8,311 nucleotides of DNA, taken from Ruminococcaceae bacterium UBA794. GTDB lineage: Bacteria > Bacillota > Clostridia > Oscillospirales > Ruminococcaceae. The translations under genes were made by a program, and so were the position numbers. Below, piece after piece: positions 1 to 7,040 of the stretch (its first letter is position 1; each line of letters starts with the position of its first letter). The notes under the pieces are model-generated. The model did no database searches. It was given only the letters and a program-made list of their open reading frames with translations, and was not told the origin of the DNA. The stretch spans positions 1 to 8,311 of the forward strand of contig DBIU01000019.1 of NCBI GenBank assembly GCA_002304735.1, given 5' to 3'.

Positions 1-1987
1 TGCTTTCGTCAAGAGCGACGCAAAATTCCCGATTTTCGCGAATATTTACAACGTTTTCGGGAAGCGGAAGCCCCGTTTTTGCGAAAATAACGCCTGTTTT
101 CGCGGCGCTTTCGGTCATTTTCGCTGTTCCGTGATAAAGCACGAAATCTCCCGCGGCGGCTTTTTGGCTTGGTTTCGCGCTGATAAACGTTTTCTCGTTA
201 AGCGAAAAAATCGCGTCCTCGCCGACAATTTCAGCGTTATCGAGCAGTTTTGCGGCAATTTCGTTCGTGAAGATTACTTCCGTTTCAACAAGCTCCGCAA
301 GCTCTCTCAGCGAAACCGCGCCCGTATAATCCGCCTCAAATGCCGCTATAACGCCGATTTTCACCGCGCCGCGTTCCCGCAGACAGCGCGAAATGTCGTC
401 CGCAAGCCCGACTCCGTTTCCCGAAACGAACACCGCCGCTTCACGTCCGCAAAACGCAACGGCGGCGTTTGTCCGATTGTTCCCGACAAATCGGATTTCG
501 CGGCGGTTTTCAACGCGAATTGTCGTTATCAGCAGCGGCAAAAGCGTCGCAGCCGCCATTCCTGCGGAGCAGCGCCGAAGCGTTTTAATCGTCCCGAACG
601 CGCCGAGCGTCAGCAGTCCCGCGCAAACCGCCGCAAGCGCCCAAGCTCCCTCGAAATCAAGCGAGAGATACATTCCGCGGGCGCTTCCGAACAGCTTTAT
701 TATCCACGATATCGCTCTCATCGACAAGTCAACCGGCACTCCCAGAACGCCGATTTCAAGCGCTCCGAGCAGTATCATAAACGTCATTCCGACCGTCATC
801 AGCGGCATTATCAATATCGACGTGAACACCGCGCCGAGCGATACTCCTTTGAATACCGCCGCGCTCACCGGCGAAGTGCAGATAAGCGCACTCAGCGAAC
901 AGCAAATAACGCGTATTCCAGCAGAAAGGAACTCTGCTTTCTCGGGAAGCAGCCCGCAGAGCCGCTCGGACAGCCTCGGCGCGACAACTCCCGCCCCGAA
1001 TACTCCCAAAACCGACATCGCGAAGCCTATATCAAGCACCGCGCCCGGCGATATCAGAAGAATTGCCGAAACCGCAAGACAAAGCGTGTTCAGCGTGTCC
1101 GAGCGCCTGTGAAGAAGCGGCGCCGCAGCGTTTATCACAAACATTGCCGACGCGCGGAAAACCGACGCCGTGTATCCGAAAAACACAATTTCCGCCGCCG
1201 CCGTTAAAATTGACAGTATACTGCGGAGCTTTCGCCTTCTTTGCGGTATCAGCTCAAGCAAAACCGCCGCGAGTATCGCGAAGTGCGCTCCCGAAACCGC
1301 TGTGTAATGCGCCGCGCCGCTTATTCTGAACCGTTCCGTCAGCGTTTGCGAAAGGCGCTCGTCCCGCCCGAAAAGTATCGCCGAGGAGATTTCCCCGCTT
1401 TCGCCCGCCACATTCTCCCGAAGCGCGGAATAAAGCCGTTCGCGGACTGCGCGGATTACCGTTCGAAAGCTGCTTTTCGAGGGATTTATCGAGCGGTATT
1501 CCGTGATTTCACCCGAAAGCAAAATTCCTTTTGCGAGATTTTGCGTGAGATAAAGCTCGTCCGGCTCGGAAAGCTCTATTTCCGCCTCTCCGAAATCGCT
1601 CTCGCTCACGACCGCTTCTCCCGTCAGACGAACGTTCGCGCGCAGACCGCCGAGGTTCAATTCCCCGATAAATTCAACCCTGTCGCCCGAATATCTCGTT
1701 ATTTCGCCGACAGTGAACCCCGAGCGAACCTTTTTCCCGTCAAAGGTCATTATCGGCTTGCAGTAAAACTCGACGTGAAGCGTCATCATAAGCGCTCCCG
1801 CGAGCAATCCCGCAAGGCACGGCGCGAACGCGCGCTTTTTCACAAGAATTAACGCAATGCCCGCCGCCGCCGAAATTATCAGCGCGGGAACGCTTCCCGC
1901 AAAGTATGCGAGCAACATTCCCGCCGCGAGAAACGGCGCGAATTTCACAACGGGCAGCGAAAAAATGCCCTTTTCTCTTTCTTCCAT
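1..1987 (-). CDS. comEC: ComEC/Rec2 family DNA-uptake channel protein, 3' end beyond the window
   Basis: ComEC forms the inner-membrane channel that takes up single-stranded DNA in natural transformation. I translated 662 codons without a stop; the C-terminus lies off the left edge (family members are usually about 700-800 residues). Residues 11-70 are hydrophobic membrane segments. Residues 75-190 fit the soluble N-terminal domain. Residues 195-465 match the multi-spanning competence domain: a FGRDERLSQ stretch (206-214), AAHYTAVSGAHFAIL (225-239, family 'HllaiSGlH'), VFRASAM (276-282) and GFAMSVLG (321-328). From about residue 490 the metallo-beta-lactamase-like region begins, but it is degenerate: the family VGQGD motif reads VGNNR (501-505), and the HxHxDH ligand motif reads AFEADY (549-554). 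The ATG at 1987 directly precedes the first membrane segment; its ribosome binding site is weak (GAAAG). No convincing minus-strand promoter was found in the gap upstream, so it may be read through from the amidohydrolase gene. Family assignment is secure; a working DNA-uptake role is not shown. Confidence 0.9.
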   Translation of the reverse strand, partial: MEEREKGIFSLPVVKFAPFLAAGMLLAYFAGSVPALIISAAAGIALILVKKRAFAPCLAGLLAGALMMTLHVEFYCKPIMTFDGKKVRSGFTVGEITRYSGDRVEFIGELNLGGLRANVRLTGEAVVSESDFGEAEIELSEPDELYLTQNLAKGILLSGEITEYRSINPSKSSFRTVIRAVRERLYSALRENVAGESGEISSAILFGRDERLSQTLTERFRISGAAHYTAVSGAHFAILAAVLLELIPQRRRKLRSILSILTAAAEIVFFGYTASVFRASAMFVINAAAPLLHRRSDTLNTLCLAVSAILLISPGAVLDIGFAMSVLGVFGAGVVAPRLSERLCGLLPEKAEFLSAGIRVICCSLSALICTSPVSAAVFKGVSLGAVFTSILIMPLMTVGMTFMILLGALEIGVLGVPVDLSMRAISWIIKLFGSARGMYLSLDFEGAWALAAVCAGLLTLGAFGTIKTLRRCSAGMAAATLLPLLITTIRVENRREIRFVGNNRTNAAVAFCGREAAVFVSGNGVGLADDISRCLRERGAVKIGVIAAFEADYTGAVSLRELAELVETEVIFTNEIAAKLLDNAEIVGEDAIFSLNEKTFISAKPSQKAAAGDFVLYHGTAKMTESAAKTGVIFAKTGLPLPENVVNIRENREFCVALDES

Positions 1988-2104
1988 AGTTTTTCTTTCG
2001 TTTTGTGGATTTTTTATGTGAAAGCAAAGCCGCTTTTGCCGAAAAAACCACTTATTTATTTCAATATATTCATTTTTTTAGATTTTCTATAAAAAATTTT
2101 GGAA

Positions 2105-2118
2105 TTTAACGCGCTAAA
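2105..2118. repeat. Imperfect 14-base palindrome upstream of the antisense promoter
   Basis: TTTAACGCGCTAAA pairs at six of seven positions around its centre. It lies 13 bases upstream of the -35 element of the rightward promoter, inside otherwise AT-rich DNA. It could be a small regulator site. Equally it could be chance, since short palindromes are common in AT-rich DNA and no second copy was seen. Confidence 0.25.
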
Positions 2119-2131
2119 AAAGGAAAAGCCA

Positions 2132-2160
2132 TTGACATAAGAAAAAAATAGTGTTATAAT
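2132..2160 (+). promoter_or_regulatory. Perfect consensus sigma-70/sigma-A promoter, antisense to both flanking genes
   Basis: TTGACA at 2132-2137 and TATAAT at 2155-2160 are separated by exactly 17 bases, with an A-rich spacer and AT-rich upstream DNA. Both hexamers and the spacing are ideal for the housekeeping sigma factor. Transcription would start near 2167, right at the 3' end of the minus-strand amidohydrolase gene, and run rightward as antisense to it. No plus-strand gene starts before 3102. The product may be an antisense RNA or a very long leader for the symporter operon. The reverse reading gives no comparable promoter. Confidence 0.75.
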
Positions 2161-2161
2161 A

Positions 2162-2977
2162 TCATAGTATGCTGACTTTTGACGAGGAAAGGATTTTTCT
2201 TGCGTTTTCCGAGAAAATCCGCGCTTGTTCGCGCTCCGTTAAATCAAAGCCGCGCAAAATCTCAATAAAGCGCTTTTGGTCAGCCCACGGAGAGTCCGTT
2301 GCAAACAGAATTTTGTCCGCGCCGTGACGCTTGATGATTTTTTCGGCGGTTTTTGGATATCGGTCGAGTACAAATGCCGTGTCCATATAAACCGGCTTTC
2401 CGCAGAGCTTTTCAAGCACATCTTCGCCGAGGTCGCAGCCGCCCATATGCGCGAGTATAAGCTTGTCGGCGATTGCGCTTCCGAGCTTCTCCAGAACCTC
2501 GAGCACCATATCCGGCGTGCAGTGAACATCATTCTTATAGCCGACGTCAATTCCCGCGTGCGTCACAACGTACAGTCCGCGCTCCGCCGCAGCCGAAATT
2601 ATCCTCAAAACGCGCGGGTCGCTGAAATAAACGTCCTGATAATCGGGGTGAAGCTTTATTCCGAAAAGTCCCGCGTTTTTCACGAAATCAAGAATTTCTT
2701 CGATATTTTCGCAGTCGGGGTGTATCGCGCCCGCGTAGATTATTCCGTCTTTTCCGTTAAGCTCGGCGGCAAGCCTGTTTATCGACTCAACCTGCCGCGG
2801 AAGCGTCGCCACGGGCAATATCACCGAATAATCAACCCCCGAACGCTTCATACTCTCCTTCAGAGAAGCGAGCGTTCCCTCGCGAAACGGCTTTACATCG
2901 CCCTTTTTTGCAAGAAATTCAATCGTCTGTGCGGCGATTTTGTCGGGGAATGTGTGCGTGTGAAAATCTATTATCAT
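2162..2977 (-). CDS. Amidohydrolase family metal-dependent hydrolase (TIM barrel)
   Basis: The protein has 271 residues and no signal peptide, so it is probably cytoplasmic. It belongs to the amidohydrolase-2 type of metal-dependent hydrolases and decarboxylases. The metal-site landmarks are all visible and in order: DFHTH (His6 and His8), GIKLHP (106-111), THAG (His140), AHMGG (His177) and ATDSPW (Asp228). The family includes hydrolases and nonoxidative decarboxylases acting on ring or carboxylate substrates; this member's substrate cannot be read from sequence. The ATG at 2977 is fixed by an excellent AAGGAG site (2986-2991) eight bases upstream and by a strong promoter at 3013-3041. The gene is divergent from the symporter operon, which hints at shared regulation or a linked substrate, but this is only context. 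The 3' end meets a perfect consensus promoter pointing back into the gene. No terminator hairpin was seen after the stop, so transcription may continue into comEC. Confidence 0.9.
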   Translation of the reverse strand: MIIDFHTHTFPDKIAAQTIEFLAKKGDVKPFREGTLASLKESMKRSGVDYSVILPVATLPRQVESINRLAAELNGKDGIIYAGAIHPDCENIEEILDFVKNAGLFGIKLHPDYQDVYFSDPRVLRIISAAAERGLYVVTHAGIDVGYKNDVHCTPDMVLEVLEKLGSAIADKLILAHMGGCDLGEDVLEKLCGKPVYMDTAFVLDRYPKTAEKIIKRHGADKILFATDSPWADQKRFIEILRGFDLTEREQARIFSENARKILSSSKVSIL

Positions 2978-3012
2978 TTGCGTTTCTCCTTCGTTTTCGG
3001 ATTACAAAAGTA

Positions 3013-3041
3013 ATTATACCACGCTTCGAGCATTTTTTCAA
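3013..3041 (-). promoter_or_regulatory. Extended -10 promoter of the amidohydrolase gene
   Basis: Read on the minus strand, TTGAAA (3041-3036, five of six consensus bases) is followed after 17 bases by TATAAT (3018-3013). A TGG directly before the -10 gives the extended TGnTATAAT form. The start of transcription would fall near 3006, giving a leader of about 30 bases that contains the AAGGAG ribosome binding site at 2991-2986. It is well placed to drive the amidohydrolase gene and possibly comEC behind it. Confidence 0.8.
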
Positions 3042-3067
3042 GACGTTTGACTTTTTACCGTTAAATT

Positions 3068-3079
3068 CAGCCTTGGCTG
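3068..3079. repeat. 12-base inverted repeat just upstream of the symporter ribosome binding site
   Basis: CAGCC-TT-GGCTG is a perfect inverted repeat with five-base arms and a two-base centre. It ends three bases before the GGAAAGGA ribosome binding site of the symporter gene. It could be a regulator binding site or a small leader hairpin (four pairs with a four-base loop) affecting translation of the first operon gene. It has no T-run after it, so it is not a terminator. A chance match is quite possible. Confidence 0.3.
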
Positions 3080-3082
3080 TTT

Positions 3083-3090
3083 GGAAAGGA
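3083..3090 (+). promoter_or_regulatory. Ribosome binding site that sets the symporter start
   Basis: GGAAAGGA lies 11 bases upstream of the ATG at 3102. An in-frame TTG at 3081 would place the start on top of this site and add seven residues with no ribosome binding site of its own, so the ATG is preferred. A second ATG follows at 3111. Confidence 0.65.
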
Positions 3091-3101
3091 TACATAAATT
3101 A

Positions 3102-4676
3102 ATGACTACTATGATTATTACAGGCGCGTTTTTGCTTGTGTTCTTCGCCGTGATGATTTTCATTGGCTTCAGAAGCAGAAAACACGCAACCGATGTAAAC
3201 GGCTTCGTTCTCGGCTCGCGGCAGGTCGGTCCGTGGCTCAGCGCGTTCGCCTACGGAACGTCCTACTTCTCCGCGGTTATTTTCGTTGGGTATGCGGGAC
3301 AGTTCGGCTGGAACTTCGGCGTCGCTTCAACGTGGATAGGTCTCGGAAACGCGTTTATCGGCTCGCTTCTCGCGTGGTGCGTTCTCGGAAGAAGAACCCG
3401 AATTATGACGCAGCATCTCGGAAGCAAGACAATGCCCGATTTCTTCGGCGCACGCTTCGACTCGAAAAAGCTTAAAATCTCCGCTTCCGTCATAACCTTC
3501 GTGTTCCTCATTCCCTACACCGCTTCGCTTTATAACGGTCTTTCGAGGCTGTTCTCGATGGCGTTCGACGGCATAGATTATTCCGTCTGCGTTATCGTAA
3601 TGGCGGCGCTTACGGGCGTTTACGTTATAATCGGCGGATATATGGCGACTGCTGTGAACGACTTTATTCAAGGTATGGTTATGCTCGCGGGAATTATCGC
3701 GGTTATCGGCGCCGTTCTCAACGACAACGGCGGTCTTTCGCAGGCTATGATGTCGCTTGCGGGCGTTGAGGGCGACGCGGGCTGGCAGGGCGCTTATTCC
3801 TCGTTCCTCGGTCCGAACCCGCTTTTCCTCTTTTTTGTCGTTATGCTAACATCTCTCGGAACGTGGGGCCTGCCGCAGATGGTCGGCAAGTTCTATGCTA
3901 TCAAGAACGAGGAGTCAATCAAAAAAGGCACGATTATTTCCACGATTTTCGCGATTATCGTTGCGGGAGGCTGCTATTTCCTCGGCGGTTTCGGCAGACT
4001 TTATAATGTCGACGTAAAGGCGAACGGCTTCGACGCGATTATCCCCGAAATGCTCTCGACGCTTTCTCCGGCGATTATCGGTCTTGTTATCGTTCTCGTG
4101 CTTTCGGCGTCAATGTCAACGCTTTCTTCGCTTGTCCTCACAAGCGGCTCGTCGATTACTCTCGACTTTATCGAGCCTCTCTGCAAAAAGACTCTCGGCG
4201 AAAAGAAAAAAATGCTGATTATCAAAATCTTCATCGTTATCTTTATCGCGATTTCCGCCGCAATCGCTATTTTCCAAGCGAAAAGCAAGAATATGTTTAT
4301 CGCGCAGATGATGGGCGTTTCGTGGGGCGCGCTTGCGGGAGCTTTCCTCGCGCCGTTCCTCTACGGTCTTTACTGGAAAAAGACGACAAAGGCGGCTGTT
4401 GCGGCTTCGTTTATCTTCGGAGTAGGACTTGAAACGGTTCAGCTTCTCGTTTCTCTCGGAGCGCTCGACGTTTCGGGTATCCCCGTGATATCGTTCGTGT
4501 TCACGAACTCGCTTTATTCGGGAGTTTTCGCAATGCTCGGCGGTCTGATTATCGTGCCGATTGTCAGCCTGCTCTCAAGGAAAACGCGACCCGATAATAC
4601 GGAAAAAATGTTCGCTTGCTATACCAAAACAAAAACTGTCGAGGTTATCGACAGCCTCGGCGACGACGAGAATTAA
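3102..4676 (+). CDS. SSS family sodium:solute symporter, possible aromatic acid transporter
   Basis: This inner-membrane protein has 524 residues from the ATG at 3102, with about 13 hydrophobic segments and a soluble charged tail from about residue 492, as expected for the sodium:solute symporter (SLC5/PutP-like) family. Visible landmarks are the N-terminal segment followed by SRKHATDVNGFVLGSR (25-40), the unwound first core helix around SAFAYGTSYFSAV (47-59), the family signature GGYMATAVNDFIQ (178-190), and ASMSTLSSLVLTSGSS (336-351), whose Ser/Thr residues match the Na2 sodium site region. Sodium coupling is therefore likely. The substrate is not determined by sequence. The 18-base gap to iorA and co-orientation with the IorAB and ligase genes suggest a role with aromatic 2-oxoacids, aryl-acetates or a related carboxylate, as importer or product exchanger. 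It is the first gene of the apparent operon, yet no clear promoter is seen directly upstream. Confidence 0.9.
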   Translation: MTTMIITGAFLLVFFAVMIFIGFRSRKHATDVNGFVLGSRQVGPWLSAFAYGTSYFSAVIFVGYAGQFGWNFGVASTWIGLGNAFIGSLLAWCVLGRRTRIMTQHLGSKTMPDFFGARFDSKKLKISASVITFVFLIPYTASLYNGLSRLFSMAFDGIDYSVCVIVMAALTGVYVIIGGYMATAVNDFIQGMVMLAGIIAVIGAVLNDNGGLSQAMMSLAGVEGDAGWQGAYSSFLGPNPLFLFFVVMLTSLGTWGLPQMVGKFYAIKNEESIKKGTIISTIFAIIVAGGCYFLGGFGRLYNVDVKANGFDAIIPEMLSTLSPAIIGLVIVLVLSASMSTLSSLVLTSGSSITLDFIEPLCKKTLGEKKKMLIIKIFIVIFIAISAAIAIFQAKSKNMFIAQMMGVSWGALAGAFLAPFLYGLYWKKTTKAAVAASFIFGVGLETVQLLVSLGALDVSGIPVISFVFTNSLYSGVFAMLGGLIIVPIVSLLSRKTRPDNTEKMFACYTKTKTVEVIDSLGDDEN

Positions 4677-4694
4677 TATAAGGAGAATGTTGCT

Positions 4695-6425
4695 ATGAAA
4701 AAAATGATGCTCGGAAACGAAGCGGCTGCCCGCGGTCTTTACGAAGCGGGAGTTCGCGTGATTTCGTCTTATCCCGGAACGCCCTCGACCGAAATTACCG
4801 AATATGCCGCGAAATATGACGAAATGTACTGCGAATGGGCGCCCAACGAAAAGGTTGCCGCGGAAGTCGCTTTCGGCGCTTCGCTCAGGGGCGCGCGTTC
4901 AGCGTGCGCGATGAAGCACGTCGGACTGAACGTTGCCGCAGACCCGCTTTTCACGCTTTCTTACACGGGCGTTACGGGCGGTATGGTTCTGTTTGTCGCG
5001 GACGACCCCGCCATGCATTCCTCCCAGAACGAACAGGACTCCAGACACTACGCTATCGCCGCGAAAGTGCCGATGCTCGAGCCGTCCGATTCCGTTGAAG
5101 CCAAGGATTTCGTCAAGGAAGCCTATGAGATTTCGGAGAAATTCGACACTCCCGTTATCGTGAGAATGTGTACGAGAATAGCTCACTGTCAATGCGCGGT
5201 CGAGCTTGAGGAGCGCCGCGAGATTCCCGTTCGCGAATACGAAAAGAACCCGCAGAAGTACATAATGGCGCCCGCAAACGCAATCAAGCGCCACCCGTTC
5301 GTTGAGGAGCGCACAAGAAAGCTCGCCGAATTTGGCGAAACTTCCCCGCTTAACCGCGTTGAAAAGGGTACTTCCGATGAAATGGGAATTATCTGCGCGG
5401 GAACTTGCTATCAGTATGTCAAGGAAGTGTTCGGGGACAGCGTTCCCGTGCTTAAGCTCGGTCTTGTAAATCCGCTTCCCGAAAAGCTTATCCGCGATTT
5501 TGCCGCTTCCGTGAAGAAGGTTTACGTTATCGAGGAGCTTGACGGCATTATCGAACAGCACCTCAACAATCTCGATATTCCCTGCACGGGAAAAGCGCTT
5601 TTCCCGCCTATCGGCGAGTTTAATCAGGCGACTATCCGCGCGGCTTTCGGTATGCCGCTGCCCGAAACCGTTTCCGCGGACTCGGCTATTCCCGTTCGCC
5701 CGCCCGTTATGTGCGCGGGCTGCCCGCATCGCGGTCTGTTCTACACTCTCGCGAAGAACAAAATCACCGCGCTCGGCGATATCGGCTGCTATACTCTCGG
5801 AAGCGCCGCGCCGCTGTTTGCGCTCGACTCCACGCTCTGTATGGGCGCTTCAATTTCCGGTCTGCACGGCTTCAACAAGGTCGGCGGCAAGGAGTCGGAA
5901 AAGAAATCCGTCTGCGTTATCGGCGACTCGACGTTTATGCATTCCGGTATGACGGGGCTTGTCAATATCGCGTATAACGCTTCAAATTCAACCGTAATTA
6001 TCCTCGACAACTCCATTACGGGTATGACGGGTCATCAGCAAAACCCCACGACAGGCTACAACATCAAGGGCGAACCCGCCGCGGCGGTTAATCTCGAGGA
6101 CCTTTGTCACGCTATCGGCATCAAGAGAGTCCGCGTTGTTGACCCGTATAACCTTAAGCAATGCGAGGACGCAATCAAGGAGGAGCTTGCCGCGGAAGAG
6201 CCTTCCGTTATTATTTCGCGCAGACCTTGTATGCTCCTCAAATACGTTAAGCCGAAGCCCGCGCTCAAAATCAATCCCGATAAGTGCGTAGGCTGCAAGA
6301 TGTGTATGAAGCTTGGCTGTCCCGCAATCAGCATTAAGGACAAAAAGGCGTTTATCGACCCCACGCAGTGCGTTGGCTGCGCTGTTTGCGAGCAGCTCTG
6401 CAAGGTTGGCGCTATCGAGGCTTAA
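4695..6425 (+). CDS. iorA: Indolepyruvate:ferredoxin oxidoreductase, alpha subunit
   Basis: IorA is the catalytic subunit that decarboxylates indolepyruvate and other aryl-pyruvates with CoA and oxidised ferredoxin, giving aryl-acetyl-CoA, CO2 and reduced ferredoxin. At 576 residues it is a normal length. In order: an N-terminal domain with GNEAAARGL and SSYPGTPSTEI (7-34) and the HSSQNEQDSR motif (108-117); a middle domain (about 228-310); the conserved CAGCPHRG (340-347); the thiamine diphosphate motif starting GDSTF (410-414) and ending LDNSITGMTGHQQNP (437-451); and a C-terminal ferredoxin domain. The first cluster motif is C531-x2-C534-x2-C537-x4-C542-P, the spacing I recall for IOR enzymes. 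The second is C559-x2-C562-x2-C565-x3-C569, followed by Lys instead of the common Pro. The ATG is set by AGGAG at 4681-4685. It works with IorB encoded 18 bases downstream; the iron-sulfur clusters imply an anaerobic cytoplasm. Confidence 0.97.
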   Translation: MKKMMLGNEAAARGLYEAGVRVISSYPGTPSTEITEYAAKYDEMYCEWAPNEKVAAEVAFGASLRGARSACAMKHVGLNVAADPLFTLSYTGVTGGMVLFVADDPAMHSSQNEQDSRHYAIAAKVPMLEPSDSVEAKDFVKEAYEISEKFDTPVIVRMCTRIAHCQCAVELEERREIPVREYEKNPQKYIMAPANAIKRHPFVEERTRKLAEFGETSPLNRVEKGTSDEMGIICAGTCYQYVKEVFGDSVPVLKLGLVNPLPEKLIRDFAASVKKVYVIEELDGIIEQHLNNLDIPCTGKALFPPIGEFNQATIRAAFGMPLPETVSADSAIPVRPPVMCAGCPHRGLFYTLAKNKITALGDIGCYTLGSAAPLFALDSTLCMGASISGLHGFNKVGGKESEKKSVCVIGDSTFMHSGMTGLVNIAYNASNSTVIILDNSITGMTGHQQNPTTGYNIKGEPAAAVNLEDLCHAIGIKRVRVVDPYNLKQCEDAIKEELAAEEPSVIISRRPCMLLKYVKPKPALKINPDKCVGCKMCMKLGCPAISIKDKKAFIDPTQCVGCAVCEQLCKVGAIEA

Positions 6426-6443
6426 CGGAGGAGGTATGTTGAT

Positions 6444-7016
6444 ATGGAAACTAAAAATGTAATGATAGTCGGCGTCGGCGGTCAGGGAAGCCTGCTCGCA
6501 AGCAAGCTCCTTGGTTATATTCTCACCGAGGAGGGCTATGACGTTAAAGTAAGCGAGGTTCACGGTATGAGCCAGAGAGGCGGCTCGGTCGTAACTTACG
6601 TTCGCTATGGCGACAAGGTTTATTCGCCGGTTGTCGCGGCGGGCGAAGCGGATTTTATCGTGTCTTTCGAGAAAATCGAGGCTGCGCGCTATGCTTCTCA
6701 CCTTAAAAAGGACGGCAAAATCGTCGTGAATATTCAGCAGATTGACCCGATGCCCGTTATCACGGGAGCGGCGGAATACCCCGAAAACGTTCTTGAGGAG
6801 CTTAAGGCGAAGGGCGTTTTCGTTGACGAAATAGACGCGCTTTCTCTCGCGGCGGAAGCGGGAAGCTCCAAAGCCGTCAATATCGTTCTTATGGGCAGAC
6901 TTTCAAAGTATTTCGGCGTCGGCAAGGAAAAGTGGCTTTCCGCTATCGAAAAGCTTGTAAAGCCGCAGTTTGTCGAGATTAACAAAAAAGCGTTCGAGCT
7001 TGGTTTTTCATCTTAA
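6444..7016 (+). CDS. iorB: Indolepyruvate:ferredoxin oxidoreductase, beta subunit
   Basis: IorB is the small partner of IorA, equivalent to the gamma domain of pyruvate:ferredoxin oxidoreductases. At 190 residues it has the usual length. It begins with the glycine-rich loop MIVGVGGQGSLLAS (7-20), followed by SEVHGMSQRGGSV (37-49), the family hallmark. A SPVVAAGEADFIVSFE stretch (61-76) and a C-terminal helical end (about 140-185) also fit. A very strong GGAGGAGG site (6427-6434) sits nine bases before the ATG, and no in-frame start lies between. The 18-base gap from iorA indicates co-translation or at least co-transcription, as expected for a heterodimeric enzyme. No metal-binding cysteines are present, consistent with all clusters being in IorA. 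Confidence 0.96.
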   Translation: METKNVMIVGVGGQGSLLASKLLGYILTEEGYDVKVSEVHGMSQRGGSVVTYVRYGDKVYSPVVAAGEADFIVSFEKIEAARYASHLKKDGKIVVNIQQIDPMPVITGAAEYPENVLEELKAKGVFVDEIDALSLAAEAGSSKAVNIVLMGRLSKYFGVGKEKWLSAIEKLVKPQFVEINKKAFELGFSS

Positions 7017-7040
7017 CCGTTTGAGGAGGTTAAAAGCATA

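Noticed and set aside
131..1207. Long plus-strand open frame of 358 codons opposite comEC
   Set aside because: The product is Arg/Lys/Asn-rich with no recognisable domain, lies entirely opposite a clear ComEC coding frame, and is explained by that gene's codon bias.
2191..2220. GGATTTT/AAAATCC inverted repeat as a terminator
   Set aside because: It has a seven-base AT-rich stem and a 16-base loop inside coding sequence, with no following T-run on either strand.
2169..2327. 52-codon plus-strand frame starting within a few bases of the predicted antisense transcription start (near-leaderless)
   Set aside because: The position is curious, but there is no ribosome binding site, the frame is antisense to the amidohydrolase coding end, and the peptide shows no recognisable feature. 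Not listed as a gene.
2276..3013. Plus-strand open frame of 245 codons opposite the amidohydrolase
   Set aside because: Although a strong promoter lies upstream, the product resembles no family I know, and the opposite frame has all the amidohydrolase metal-site residues.
3047..3075. TTGACT as a -35 element for the symporter operon
   Set aside because: No acceptable -10 hexamer occurs 15-19 bases downstream; the nearest AT-rich hexamer, TTAAAT at 3061, is only eight bases away.
4687..4689. ATG upstream of iorA as an alternative start
   Set aside because: It is out of frame with iorA and overlaps the ribosome binding site; the ATG at 4695 has proper spacing.
4899..5729. Minus-strand open frame of 276 codons inside iorA
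   Set aside because: It is opposite the unambiguous IorA catalytic domains, has no recognisable family and has low-complexity charged composition.
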